Positions 22,596 to 35,240 of a DNA stretch of 64,000 nucleotides are shown piece by piece. The translations under genes and the position numbers were made by a program. Origin of the DNA: Hypomyces perniciosus. Lineage: Eukaryota > Ascomycota > Sordariomycetes > Hypocreales > Hypocreaceae. The stretch spans positions 496,001 through 560,000 of the forward strand of contig SPDT01000003.1 in NCBI GenBank assembly GCA_008477525.1, in the 5' to 3' direction. How positions within the stretch are numbered: the stretch's first letter is position 1; each line of letters starts with the position of its first letter. Under the pieces are notes generated by a model that was not told where the DNA came from, did not search any database, and saw nothing but the letters and a program-made list of their open reading frames with translations.

Positions 22596-23091
22596 AGGAT
22601 GAGTTGTGATTGGTTGTTGAAACAAGACAAAGTGAGGCAACCTATAATCTCGACTCAATCAGACGAGTAGTGAGTGACGAGGACATTGTGAAAGAAGAAC
22701 AGACACCTTAGCGCTCTCGTCCCACACAACTCTGCTCGTCAGGATAATTGCCAACTTCAAATCAGGGTATCATTAGACTTTCTCTATCTATCAGACAAAG
22801 TCCTACACTCCCACTCTGTCTCCTGCAACCCTTGAGCTCTGCTGCGTATATCCTCGTCTCTGTCTTCGTAACCAAGTTTTCCGTCAAATATGTACTACAC
22901 CATCAGCTGAATGTCCACTTCGGTTGACATTGGTTCTCTTCTGCCATACAAGGGCGTGGTTCGTAGCCAATGTCAGCTGCAGTTTTCTTGGAAATGTAAC
23001 TGCATGCCATGCTCAACAAACGGACAATCAAAGACAACAACCCCCCCTCCCCTGCTCTGCTAGGTAGATGCGCCTGGCTTCTCATCATAAC

Positions 23092-24403
23092 TCATGTGAA
23101 CTTCGTATGGATAATATCTGGGTTCTCGTGCCAGTCGTCAATGCTCACCAGCATCTGACATATAGTCAGTATTACCCAGCAAAAAACGGGGGCTCCGAAC
23201 GTACCTTGCGGAAAGTGCTCAATCCGGCAAGAATGCTTCCTCCAATCCATGTTGAGTACTTCCGCTCTGGCGGCGCAAAGATCTTTATCCGCATGTCTTT
23301 GACTGCCAACTTTTGTAGCTCTGTCAGGAGTCGGTCACCAAAGCCCTTGGTTAGTGTACTCCCTCCTGATAAGACGATGTTGCTATACAGCGACTTCCGG
23401 AGGTCTAGATCAGTGCGGCTGATGGCGTCGACGACGATCTGGTGAACGCCAGGGTACTCCTGGCCAATAATTTCGGGGTCGAATAGAATTTCTGGGGCTC
23501 TGAACCGTTCTGCGCCAATCTATTTGATTCGTCAATATCGATTGTGAAGCCACTGCAGCCAATCATGCATTCTCACCTTCAGTTTGTGTCCGTCTGGTAA
23601 GATGTATTCGGCGAATTTGCTCTCATTAGGCTTCACTCCGAGCCAATCCCTTTCCTCTTTCTTTGGGTCATGTGCAACATACGACACACTCTCCTTGATT
23701 AACCTCACGACTTCCTTCTCTGCACTTGTGTGGAACACGTAACCACTCTTGCGTAGCAGCGTTTGCAGATATTCTGTAACATCTCGACCCGCGACGTCAA
23801 TCCGCTGTATACTGCTCGGCATGGCGAATCCCTCGTATACGGGAACAGCGTGAGATACGCCGTCGCCTGAGTCGAGTACTATGCCGGTTGTCCGACCACT
23901 GGCGTATAATGACAGTACTGCCTGGATGGAGGTGTGAAGCGCTGGAACGTTGAATGTTTCGAAGAGGATTTGGGCGGCTGTGTCGCGATTGCTTCGTGGA
24001 TTCAGGGGGGGTTCTGTCAACAAGACAGGATGCTATGATCATCATATCAGCACAACGACTGTAATTCCGTCATCCTGTCCATGTGCAAACGAACCTCTTC
24101 ACTCAGAGTCTTCAGTCCCTCTCCGTACACGTACTCCCAAATCCTCTCCATGTCGTCCCAATCGGTGACAATGCCATGCTCCAAGGGATAGTGGATCTTC
24201 AGCAGACCCCTCAGCTCGTTGGAAGCCTTGTTCCCTATGAAGACATCGCCCTCCAAAGCACCAGCCAGCACTCTCAGGTGCTTGGGCCGGCCAACCCAGG
24301 ACGGGAAGAAGCACTTGGGGAGGTCCTCTCCTGCAAAGCCGGCTCGGATGGTGCCTGAACCGTTATCTAGCACAATGGGCGCATTGTGTAGTATTTCGGT
24401 CAT
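23092..24403 (-). CDS. arp1: Actin-related protein 1 (centractin, dynactin filament)
   Basis: Four exons on the minus strand: 24403-24095, 24032-23577, 23519-23205, 23154-23092. They join in frame to exactly 380 residues, the usual Arp1 length. The start reads [20 protein letters not shown], followed by [20 protein letters not shown], the Arp1-specific version of the actin phosphate-binding loop. [14 protein letters not shown] is the second phosphate loop, and [15 protein letters not shown] with the C-terminal [12 protein letters not shown] completes the ATPase fold. In fungi this protein (Neurospora ro-4) polymerises into the short filament of dynactin, which supports dynein-driven nuclear migration and retrograde transport. 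The last coding exon is only 63 bases. A longer N-terminal open frame extends upstream but has no actin homology, so the start at MTEIL is preferred. Confidence 0.95.
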
Positions 24404-25087
24404 TTTCGATCGCGTGCTGCACCCACTGAAAAATTGGTGGTCCGTTTCCCTCCTCTTGCGAGCTCCCGTTGTTTGGCCCAGTGGTGTGTTTACCCCTTTC
24501 CCGGGAAATGAACGGTAGTCAACTTGCCCAGCTTTCTTCAGAGCTCCGCAGCATTGGTGACGTGTCGTAGCTTTGTCGTACGGCAGAGAGGCACGAATCG
24601 TCAGATCAATGGCCTTACGGGCTTGTCGTGGCCATGCAGTGTGTCGTGGTTTGGTGTCGTGGATGGTGACTTGCTTTTGTGCATGTATGCCATTGGGTAC
24701 ATAGCAGATTGCTGGCATACGAGAGCTCCTCACCAGCTGCTCCAGCCACGACGCGCTAGCAGCCGTCCGCGCTTAAGCCACATCACGTGAGTCTGACAGA
24801 CTGTTGCGCCTCAGGCAGTAACCTCTTAAAGTGGTTCGCGTGTCTGCGCGTCTCCTCCATCGTAACCGCGTCGCCGACGTGACAGTAATTCCAGGATCTT
24901 CAATCAACTGCACAGCGAAGCCCGAAAAGCTCTGAACGGACCTCACCATCGACCATTGCGCCTGGAATAGACCGACTTGACCCTCACCTCACCTTTTATT
25001 GCTTGGCCAGCCAGCATTGACTCTCCTTCCGACTGCATTCGCGCGTAGCATTGGGGCACCATTGGTACCTATTGAACGGCTGTCGAG
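24404..25087. promoter_or_regulatory. Divergent arp1/mbp1 promoter with palindromic E-box
   Basis: This is the 684-base region between two divergent starts. It contains the perfect palindrome TCACGTGA at 24783-24790 (E-box core CACGTG, the Cbf1/bHLH-type site). No exact MCB word (ACGCGT) was found, although several CGCG-containing near-matches occur around 24840-24860. Confidence 0.5.
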
Positions 25088-27418
25088 ATGGTCAAGGGCA
25101 ATGCCGCTGCCGCTGCCGCTGTCGCTTCCAGTCCGGGCATTTATAGTGCCACGTATAGTGGAGTAAGAGACTTCCCAACCGCCTTGCAAGCGTCGGCAAT
25201 CATGAACAATGCGAATTGTGTTTTGGGGCTGCATGGAGGGTGGGATATGGGGCGGTTGTGCAATATGTGGTGCTGGTAGTGACCAGGAAGCTGATGTCGC
25301 TCCGTGTCTAGCTTGCAATGGGATATGAGATGGATGCTAACAATTGCGTTTGTAGATTCCTGTCTATGAATACCAGTTCGGTACCGACTTGAAGGAACAT
25401 GTTATGCGAAGGAGACACGATGATTGGATCAACGCAACACACATTTTGAAAGCCGCTGGCTTCGACAAGCCAGCTCGAACGAGAATTCTTGAACGGGACG
25501 TACAAAAAGATGTCCACGAGAAGATTCAGGGTGGCTATGGCAAATATCAAGGTTTGCCTGCACCGGGACTCGCACATCGTCCAAGTGGTTAACACAGCTC
25601 AGGTACATGGATTCCTCTCGAGGGTGGAGAGGCTTTGGCCCAGCGCCATAGTGTCTACGATAGGATACGACCTATCTTTGAGTTTACTCCTGGAAATGAA
25701 AGCCCTCCCCCAGCACCGAGACATGCGAGCAAGCCCAAAGCCCCCAAGTCTCGACCCCCGCCGCTTCCGAAATGGAATCCCCCTCGTAAGTCTGAAGTTC
25801 TCGAATTTCACTCCATCTCACTGACACGGGGCCAGCTCCAATGCCTGTCGTTGAGGAGTATGAGAATGCTCCTAGCGAGAACGTAATAGGCGGCGAGGAG
25901 GATACTCCTGACAACCTCACAGTGGCATCAGCCTCATACATGGCCGAAGATGACCGTTATGACATAGCTCACGTATCCACTGGCCACAGGAAAAGAAAGA
26001 GAGAGGAGCAGATGCAAGACCTCGCGGAACAACAGCATGCGTTGTATGGGGACGAGCTTCTCGACTACTTCCTTCTCTCTAGAAATGAGCAGCAGGGTAT
26101 CGCGAAACCGGAACCGCCGCCGAATTTCCAGCCGAACTGGCTCATCGATGCCGAAAACCACACTGCCTTGCACTGGGCGGCAGCTATGGGAGACGTCGAC
26201 GTCATCAAGCAGTTGAAAAGGTTCAACGCAGACGTCTCTGTCAAGAATGTCCGTGGCGAGACGCCATTCATGCGATCAGTAAACTTTACAAACTGCTATG
26301 AGAAACAATCCTTCCCCGCAGTCATGAAGGAGCTCTTCGACACAGTGGACGCTCGAGATAACCAGGGTTGCACAGTCATCCATCATGCTGCCATCATGAA
26401 GAATGGTCGTGTCTACAGTCCATCTTGCTCACGATATTACTTGGACAATATCCTAAACAAACTACAGGAGGCGTTAGATCCTAGTTCTTTCCAACGGATC
26501 CTTGATATGCAAGATAATGAAGGCAACACAGCACTGCACCTAGCAGCGCAGCGGAACGCTAGGAAATGCATTCGTGCGCTTCTAGGCCGCAATGCTTCTA
26601 CCGACATCGCCAACAATGAGGGTGTCAGGGCAGAAGACTTGATCATGGAACTCAACGCGGCGAAGAAAGACCGTGGGCCACAGCGGTCATCCTCCCCTTT
26701 TGCCCCTGAATCCCAACGACATGCCACATTCCGCGATGCCTTTGCAGAGAAGACCCGGAAACCCACCCAGTCGTTCCAATCAGCAGCAGCCACGACAGTC
26801 CAGTCGCGCATCTCCCCCCTCATCATGGAGAAGTTCCAACTTCTAGCTAAGAGCTACGACGAGGAATGGCACGAAAAGGACGTTGCCGAGGCCGAGGCCC
26901 AGCGCATCCTGACCAACACACAGACCGAGCTGAATGCCGCTCGCCAGCAAATAGCAGAGCTGGAAGCGCAGCTGGAGCCAGATGACGTGGCCGCCAAGGT
27001 CCTGAACGATGCCAACCTAGCGAGACACAACGTCCTCTCGCTGATCACGCATCAGAATAGGCTGCACATCCACCAGGCGGTTGAAAACGAGATGAGCCGT
27101 CTCAACGGCGATGCCAGTGCGCAGGACGACTCATACGAAGAACGGTTAACCCTCGCCCGGCAACTAAGTCGAATGCTCTCGGAGCAGCGACAGGCAGAGA
27201 CCGAGTACGTCGACGCGCTAAGCATGGTCGGCGTCGGGGACAAGATCGAGAAATACAGGCGGCTGCTGAAGCGGTGTCTAGACCCCAAGGATGGGGAGAG
27301 CCTGGACACGAACCTGGACAGCTTGATTGAGATGATGGAGGAGGAGAGGGAAGTGCACGACATGGACGGGTTGGCAGCGGCAGGGGGTGAGCCAATGGAC
27401 TTTGCCGTTGCGATATGA
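25088..27418 (+). CDS. mbp1: APSES/ankyrin cell-cycle transcription factor Mbp1-like (MBF subunit)
   Basis: Four exons: 25088-25162, 25356-25551, 25603-25785, 25836-27418, giving 678 residues. The APSES (KilA-N) DNA-binding domain lies at about residues 26-115 and includes [30 protein letters not shown] and [14 protein letters not shown], the segments that contact MCB DNA in Mbp1/Res proteins. A proline-rich, basic linker contains HRKRKREEQ, a likely nuclear localisation signal. Ankyrin repeats follow ([49 protein letters not shown]), which in the family bind Swi6-type partners. The C-terminus is a long coiled coil (about residues 460-640) for heterodimerisation. The role expected from orthologues is G1/S transcription control. 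The gene is divergent from arp1. Confidence 0.94.
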
Positions 27419-30400
27419 AAAACATGTGGCAAGAAGAAGTGGGTTGTGATGTTTCAGTTTGCAACGACTTGATATCCCGGGGGAACCTTTGTTACGATCA
27501 TTACTTTTTTTCTTCTTCTGTCATTTTCCTTGGAAAGTATATGGTACGTGTATGTACGTGGCAGGGGGTGGTGATGTGGTGTATGTTGTTCACACACTTT
27601 GTTCCTTTGGAGGAGTAAGTTCTATGGATATTTTTTGGGTGGATGGGGCGCTGGTTGGAACAGGGATTTATCAAACTTATTAATTTTCTCATTCGCCTCG
27701 TCTCATCGTGAAGCATTTCGTTGTTTTATTAGGCCATGTGTGTCTTATCATTGCCCCTTGCCGATACAGAGCACATCACCGTACAAAGCGGTGATTGGCG
27801 CTTATTGATGACCGGCGCTCATTACCTCGAGTATCCATACTCGTACGATGTTCGTTGTCTGTCTGAAGTACGGAGTACGGACTATCTACTCCGGCGACGA
27901 TATCTGCTTGTAAATCTGCTCGTACGTGTATAGCGGCCTAAACTCGGGACAATATGTCAGTCCGGCAGACGGACCAACGGTCCAGCCAGCCTCCTCCAGA
28001 GTATCCCCGTGCTAGCGCGGAAGCGATGACATTCTGTGGGAGAATGGACTCCTCACTCACCGTATGCTCAACATCCTCATTTAATCATTTCGACTAAGTA
28101 GATGATACTCTCCGACGAGGGAGTGTCCGGGAGCGTGGGGGCGAGATTTCCTTTTTCGGCGGAGGGCCAGCCAGAGAGGCTTGCATCCTGTTGGCGTCAG
28201 GTGAGCAGCTGAGTGAGGTCGATGGCTGGCTGGATCACGCCGTTTCTACAACCCATGTCGCATAAGCTGTTGATGTCTGATAGACTTTGTATTTCATGCT
28301 CCGCAAGCATTTCGTTTTCCCTCTCGAGGTTTCCCTAAGTATGCGGAGAATTTCCGTCACTAAATAGATAACAAATGAGGCCAGCTCCGCAATTTGGTGG
28401 ATAAGCCGCTTTGTCAGAAACAGCGGATTTTCTTCAGGTGAGTGACAGGTCGTCGAGCCTCACCATGCTGTCATGGAGACACCGCATCCTAAAATGGTGT
28501 CATTGCTGTGAACTGGTTGGTTTCATGCTAATCACTTTTTGCAGTTGTAAAAGGAATGATGGGGCACGATACAAGCTGGACAACTGAGCCGGGTATCAAC
28601 GTTCCACGTATGAGGCTCAAATACCGGTGTCTTGGAGACGCAAAGAGGCTGAGCTGTTGCGTCTGGGAACGTTGGTTGGACGCCCATGCAACTATACCTT
28701 GATTGATCATTCGAAATCCACCAATAACATGAACTTTGCGATACCGCCCGCGCTGAAGATAAAAAGGAATCGACGAATACTACCACTTCGCACTCCAGCA
28801 TCAGTGCCAAGTGAATTGGATGTGGGTTCGTGCCACATAGGCAGAGAGCCTCACCGTCAAAAAGTGGCGACAGTACGGAGTACGACAAGGACCATGATAA
28901 ATGCGCCCGGTGCTGGTCAGTTGGACGGCGACAACCCGAAAATAGACTCGTATTCCTCTGCATGGGAATATTTTCGATATGTTGGATGCGAGAAGTGCAT
29001 TCAGAACTCCGTATTGGGCAAGCAATCGGTAACCTGGCCCATGGCGCAACCGAGGCGGTTTCGTATGGAGGTCGGGTCCCAACTTCACAAACTCGAGCAA
29101 CTCATATTCATCTAGGACGTGTGTACGAAGTACAAGGTTGCCTTGGGGGTGTGTGCTTGAGGGACCTTTTGGCATGCAGGCCGTGATTTGCCAAATTGTT
29201 CAGCTGGTACATGCGATCGTAGGTGGCACCGCCAAGTCGTCAGGTATCAAGAAGCCCAGCAAATCTCTGACAGGTCGACGGACACTGGAGATGTCAGTCA
29301 AACGACGACAATATCCACCTATTGTTATGTACTCGTACTCGTAGCAAGGAGTACGAAGCACAGGACAGGTGTAGGAGGAGCGTGCCAGACGGGAGGGGGG
29401 GTGCGGGTAGGCTCGTAAGGCTGACGGAAACCCCCCTCAAAGGTACGAAGTAGTACTCCGTACAGCAGTGTGAGACGTGACACAAAGGAAAGGAATCATC
29501 TGATGACGGTCTGTCTTTCGCTTCCACACACGAATCGCCCAACAAATTCTGTTCGGCAGAAATGCCAGGCCGGCAGTCTGGTGATGCATCAAATGGAGGG
29601 CGAGGTCGGGATGCAGTTTGTTGCCGTTACGAGATGCCATCAAAATATACTTTGAGCGTGCGTCAATCCCCTCTGCAAGGCGTCCAGGGCCTGTGTCGTC
29701 GCGAGCTGAAATGACGGAATTGTGCTTCATACAAAAAAGAGTCAGTTGAGTGGATTGTGGCCACTAGAACGTAGAGGGGAGGAGAAAATTCCCCGACCCA
29801 CGGCGACAAGGCGACAAGGCGACGCCAGGATGCGTGCACTGCATGACGGATAATCCAGGCACGTGCGTAGATTAGATGTAGATGTAGGAGTACTAGGTAG
29901 TACTTCGTACTTGTCCTCGGAGATGCTGCGTCTGGAGTTCGCCATGATGCGGCGGTGATGGACCGGACGAGTGACTGAAGCAAGCGTATTACGATGCGAG
30001 AGTGGTGAGATTTAAGGATGATGTTGGATGATGGGTTTTCCCGGAAGCAACTTCAGGTTCAGGTTAGCCATCCGCCCTCCGGATTCGTACCTGCTAGGCC
30101 TTGCAAGTCGCAATCCAGCGCTGTAGCCTGTAGGGCACTGTAGGGACTCCGTTAGCGGCGGAACGGTGGGGATCGACAGCGCTATCGACGCCAGATGTTC
30201 TAGAAACCGCTCATCAGCTGGGCAGGGTTGGCGCCTGCGGGCCTGGTGTGAGTTGGATTCGCTACCAGCTCTCTGGATCTCTGGATTGGTACGGAGTACT
30301 GATCCACGAAGAATGGAGTCACTGGACACTATTGCATGCAAGAAAGAACCCAGAGAACAGCAATGGCACCTCGTATGAGATACTAACTACTACTACTGCT

Positions 30401-32465
30401 GCTGCTGCCGCTGATGCCACTTCCACTACCACTACAATCTATCTCGTGCAGATACGAGTGCATTATGGGGTTCTCATTGGAGCGGATGCACTCGCACGAT
30501 GCCTCTATCGAGTCTCGATGTTCTGGTCCCGGTCGCATCTTGCATATCGAATATCGACCGGCAAAATCTGGCGTCTCCGTCCCGTGACCTCCCTGCCAAA
30601 ATTACGTCGCAGCACTGTGGCCATTGGCGTAGTACTAAGGTAGTCATTCTATGGCCACACCACTCGGAATCGTGGCTTTCCACACACCTCAGTTTTTCAG
30701 CTGTCCTCGTCCAAACCACTGACGCATCAACCCAGACACGCTGTCTTTCATTATTACCGCAATACTACGAGTACGTACTTCGTACTCCGGAACTTTCCAC
30801 CCTTTTTGTTTCCGCTTTTGAATTAATCATCATTCAATCGTTTATTTATTTTATTCATTTCATTGCCGCAGTCTGGCCCCTTCGATCGCCAAGTTCCGGC
30901 TGCGCCTTTTCAGCTGGGCAGTATTATTATTATTAGGTACCTCCTACGAAGTACTCATACATACATATGTATGAAGTACCTTGATAGCCCTCCCGCTGTG
31001 TGGATACTCGGGTGCGAAGTACTTCGTACCCAGGTAGTAATAGTAATCACCTCGATATTGATTTCAGGCGACTTTGATGATGCCAGAGACGCCACCAGAC
31101 AAGACAACCATGCTTGGCCGTCTCTGATTACGAGTCCACTGTTTGATCCATCATTCAGATCTCAGGCCAGTCACGACTTGCCAAGATAGCCATCTTGAGA
31201 AGATGCAGGTCCGAGTACGAAGTATGTAGTACTTCATCCATACATCCAGTACCTAGTAGTAAGTACTCCGTACTTCGTGCTGGATACCAATTACTAAGAC
31301 GCGGTCCTCGCCAAGATGGCCTAAATGGGTAAGCGGTAACCCCACCCGTTTATTCCCCTTGGCTCTGAAAACGCACCAAAAAGAAAAAATGTCTTCCAGA
31401 TGCATCAAGGCCATCTTCCTCCAACACTGGTTACCCGGATGACTAGCGCTGCTGTCACTGACTCCTGGTATGTATGGATATATTTTGGACAGTTTGTTCA
31501 ACCCACCCCATCCAGTTAAAAGCGGATCTGCCACATGGCTGATCATCCAGCCAATCGTTTGCTCCAGCGAGCCGTCAGGGTGGGCACCCATGGCGGCTTG
31601 ATAGGGCTCACCTCAGCTGAAATCCTTGGAGCCAACTTGCCAACTCCCACCGATTGTGGGCACTCGTCAACCACCGTTCGTGCCGGAATTCCCTAGGCCG
31701 CTTTCCATGGCCCTGAAACATGAAGCAAATAAGCTCCAGGCCATGTCCCGAGACCTTGCCAGCCTGCCACTAACATCATGGCATGGTATCTGCTAGGCGT
31801 ACTCCGTACTCCGTACTCCATACTGCTCGAACGGAGCGGCCAGTCTTCAGGCGAGCCAAGAACGCGGCTCGTGCAGGCTGTTGTTGTCTGCTGAAAACAG
31901 GGATCGCAATAAGACCCCGGACCTAAACCAAACACTTTGCCTTTGCTGCAACGTCCGGCCCATCTTAGTTTTGGCGACTAGACTGGTAACGGCCTGTAAA
32001 CCGACGCTTTGGTCAGTCTACGAGTACTCCTCCGTACGGAGTACGAGGTACGACACTCCTGCCCTGCAACGCACCGCAACCAGCCCGCGCAGAGATCATC
32101 CGTTCCTCTATGTACGGATGCGGACGGCTCGATGATGAAGGCCATCCCTTCACTTCCCTTCACTTCCCGCGACCGGCGCCGGCGCCGATGCCATGCCATG
32201 CCATGCGAGGCAAATCACCCATGGCTGGCTGGCTCTGCGCATTGCAAGCATTGCAAGCATGGGCTTTTTGATCCCCACCCCCAGCCTGGGAAAGACTGCA
32301 GCTACTGTAGGTATTCCATTCTGTGCATGGCATGGCGCTCGCTGCCCGAGAGTCACGATATTACTGCCACCCCCCTTACCCAATGCCCTCTGCTAACTTG
32401 TATACCCAGCTGAGCAATGCTTTCCTGCTGGACATTGTCTGGTCAGGCCCCCGTGCTTCTGCAGC
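27419..32465. other. Gene-poor interval with many GTAC-centred palindromes
   Basis: About 5 kb with no supportable gene. The open frames are short, overlap on both strands and carry no family motif. Members of the palindromic family (GTACGGAGTAC, GTACTTCGTAC and mixtures) occur near 27868, 28875, 29123, 29440-29462, 29890-29912, 30291, 30772-30790, 30946, 31015-31030, 31205-31230, 31258-31282, 31797-31823 and 32023-32050. Other simple repeats are a (CTACTG)-type triplet run at about 30385-30412, GGCGACAA units at 29803-29825 and GCCAT units at 32188-32207. Confidence 0.55.
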
Positions 32466-32468
32466 ATG

Positions 32469-33132
32469 CACTTTCACTTCCCCGGTGGGATCTAGCGTAT
32501 CTCAAGTCTTTCTTCTGTTCCCTCCGTTTTGAAAGCCACACCACGCACCCCCAGCCTGTCCTGTTTGACTTATATTAAGGTTCATCAGGCCCCAACACTT
32601 GGAACTTGGTGACAGTCACCTTGTGCTAATCTCCTACGACCGACTGACAAAGCATTTCACAGCCGAAAATAACTACACTCTCCACCAACGACCATCGTTG
32701 CGTGGTACAGCTTGACAACGAGATCTGTGCGACCCGAGAACAAACCCACCCCACGGCCATCTCCCCCGACTTCTTCTGCTCATCGGATACTTGAAATATT
32801 CGTCACATCGGACCAGATCGTGTTCGATTTGAGGATTTGCCGTATAAACGAACCGCACTTATTTCGCCTTATCCGAGTGTCCCGGCTCAGGAAGGATTCG
32901 GCGTTGCCTATTACCAATTGGAGGTTGATCCTGCCCAGCAAAAGCCCCACGGCCGCAAATTTGAAATCACCGGCAACGGCGTCACTCACCCTCAACCATC
33001 TCGCCTTGTCTCCATCGAGCCGCCGCCCCACGAGACGTAGGGCAGAGTACCAGACGTAGTGAGACTTGACCGGGGACCCCCGGCTGACGGCGCCAAACCA
33101 AATTTCCATAAGCAGTACACCATCCATCCACC
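32469..33132 (+). promoter_or_regulatory. ATG-free 664-nt upstream region / probable long leader
   Basis: Line-by-line reading finds no ATG on the plus strand between 32469 and 33132. The first ATG is the start codon of the membrane protein gene at 33133. A TATATTAAGG-like word lies near 32571. The lack of ATG is best explained by a long 5' untranslated leader under selection against upstream start codons. Confidence 0.6.
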
Positions 33133-34044
33133 ATGCCAGCAACCAATCGAGCAGGCCTGTCCGGCACCGAATACTTGAAAGCCCAACCGCCCTCCTGGGA
33201 GTCTCTTCGAACTGGCCTGGCTATTTTCGCCTTATTCATCATTGTGCGCTATTGTGTCCGGCAAGTTTACTCATGGCTAAGGCCAGTTGAGAGACTCAAT
33301 CCTATTCACCCCACCACCAACCACTTATTTCAGCCACGGTACCAGCCGCATCTTTGGCCAATGGATGAAAGGTCTCCCCAAGGAGGTAATGCTAGAGGGA
33401 TGAAGAGCCAAGACGCCAGTTTCAGTGAAGAAGGGAGAACGGCAACGGCAACGGCAATGATCCCCACGGACCCCCGTTGGAGGACTGCTGGCGACTCTAT
33501 GCCCGGTCACTTCATCTCTAGGCTGCCTCCTGCGCCACCTTTGACTCCGCCTGAGCTGAGCAACGCCGTCTTTACCGTTGATGGACAGTCACACAGCCAG
33601 GAGAGTTTCATTCACCAACCGAACCCAGACTACATGTCTTCGACATCAACATCCTTCTTCCAGGCAGACAGCCCAAAGTCGTCATCCATTCCCCGGCGTC
33701 GATCATACACGAGAACCCTACCTATTGGCTCCCCGGTTTCTCACACAGGTCAATCCTCCGAGGCTGAGTCTCCAAATACAACCTTGTCGCCCAGCTCCTA
33801 CCCACCAACCGGCGGATTGCTACCACCAGTACCTCCGTCGGAACTTGATTCTGATGACGATGGCAAGGCGCAGCGAAACGTCGATGTCCAAGGCCAAATC
33901 ATATCGGTTCTCGATCGCGATGGAGCTGGATGGTCTCGACATACACGTGTCTATGGTGGCGGTGCCTGCCTAGCGTGCGCCGCATCTGGGGGTCATGGCG
34001 GAGGATTCTACGGAGCAACAGTGACGCCAGAGGAGATGCGATGA
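33133..34044 (+). CDS. Conserved fungal single-pass membrane protein, function unknown
   Basis: A single-exon protein of 303 residues. A hydrophobic helix at about residues 28-48 (TGLAIFALFIIVRYCVRQVY) lies near the N-terminus, flanked by a tryptophan and basic residues, consistent with a signal anchor. The middle (residues 60-240) is Pro/Ser/Thr-rich and probably disordered. The last ~40 residues hold a compact motif with VYGGGACLACAASGGHGGGF (two cysteines in CLAC), which looks conserved and is reminiscent of other uncharacterised filamentous-fungal proteins. No enzymatic motif is visible. The start is the first ATG after an ATG-free stretch of 664 bases. Confidence 0.75.
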   Translation: MPATNRAGLSGTEYLKAQPPSWESLRTGLAIFALFIIVRYCVRQVYSWLRPVERLNPIHPTTNHLFQPRYQPHLWPMDERSPQGGNARGMKSQDASFSEEGRTATATAMIPTDPRWRTAGDSMPGHFISRLPPAPPLTPPELSNAVFTVDGQSHSQESFIHQPNPDYMSSTSTSFFQADSPKSSSIPRRRSYTRTLPIGSPVSHTGQSSEAESPNTTLSPSSYPPTGGLLPPVPPSELDSDDDGKAQRNVDVQGQIISVLDRDGAGWSRHTRVYGGGACLACAASGGHGGGFYGATVTPEEMR

Positions 34045-35215
34045 TTAGCGAGATAGGGGTGGAAGATGTCTTCCAGCTTCGAAAACGGGATTCGTGGATT
34101 GGCTCTATTGTGGGCAACGTTTCTTTTCCGTTATTCTCTGGGAGAAAATTACTGCAAGGGATGCGGTTTACTGTTTTACTTTTTAACCTTGGTTCTCCTT
34201 TCCTAGGTTGGGTTGTCTTGCTTTGAGGCCTTTTAGGGTTGCGTTTCATCCGCTGGTTTCCCTTCTGCCCCCTCTCTTCTCTTCCCCCCTTTCCTCTCAC
34301 CTATTTTCTTTTTATTATCTCCTTTCTCTATCGGGCTCTGTTAACCATTACATTTTGGGACATTTCCTTTCAACAAAAAAAAGTACGGCTATGGGATAGA
34401 GAGAGAGTGCGTCATTGCAGTGCTGTGTATATAGGATTTATTTTCTTTCTCACATAGCTTCTTAGGTTCAGCGCCTCAAAGACTACGAATATTATGACGA
34501 GACGATTATTTTCCTTATTGTTACGTTTGTTTTCTCTTCCGGTCAGTCTGTCGATCCGAAACCTATCGACCGAAATTCTTCCATCATGTGTCAGTAAACT
34601 CGTGTAAGCGCACCTCGGATTTTGCATGGCTTACGGAGTATATCTGACATAGCCAATAGTACTAGTAATTGACTAGAGAAAACGGCAAAGACAGCCAGAT
34701 CAATAAAAGCCACACTAACAAACTTATCGCCAACACTCCAAAGGCTCCCGTCCAAACATACCAAAACCAGGTGTTTATTTAGTACGGAGTATTGTTCAAT
34801 AATCCATTTCTTACGGAGGTACGGGGTAATGTCTCCACATATGCGGCAGATGGATCCGCAAATCGGGGCCCATGAGGTGAACCCGGGAACGGACGGCCGT
34901 TATGAATGCTACATAATCGCCGATTAACGACTAACAAAACGTGCGCGCGGCCAAATGTTTAATTGTCCCCTCCCGCCCAGCCCATACTCGTAAGCATGCC
35001 AATACTACTCCGTACTCCATAAATAGGCGAATCATGGTAGCGTAAAATTCTCCACAAATGCCGCAGGAGGCAACGTAGGTTATGTATGAATGCAGTAAGC
35101 AAAACCGTCCTGCATGTTATCGTCAGCAGTTCGGCTTTGACTATAATAGGCTGAAACATAGCATAGCATGACAAAACATGTACGGAGTACGAAGTACGAA
35201 GTACGGATTAGTGAT

Positions 35216-35240
35216 ATTACTACTACTACTACTACTATTA
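35216..35240. repeat. (TAC)n microsatellite
   Basis: About seven tandem TAC triplets followed by TATTAA, directly after a cluster of GTAC-centred palindromes. Confidence 0.9.

Noticed and set aside
24404..24733. N-terminal extension of arp1 on the minus strand
   Set aside because: The frame is open, but the extra residues have no actin similarity, and MTEILHNAP at 24403 gives the normal family length.
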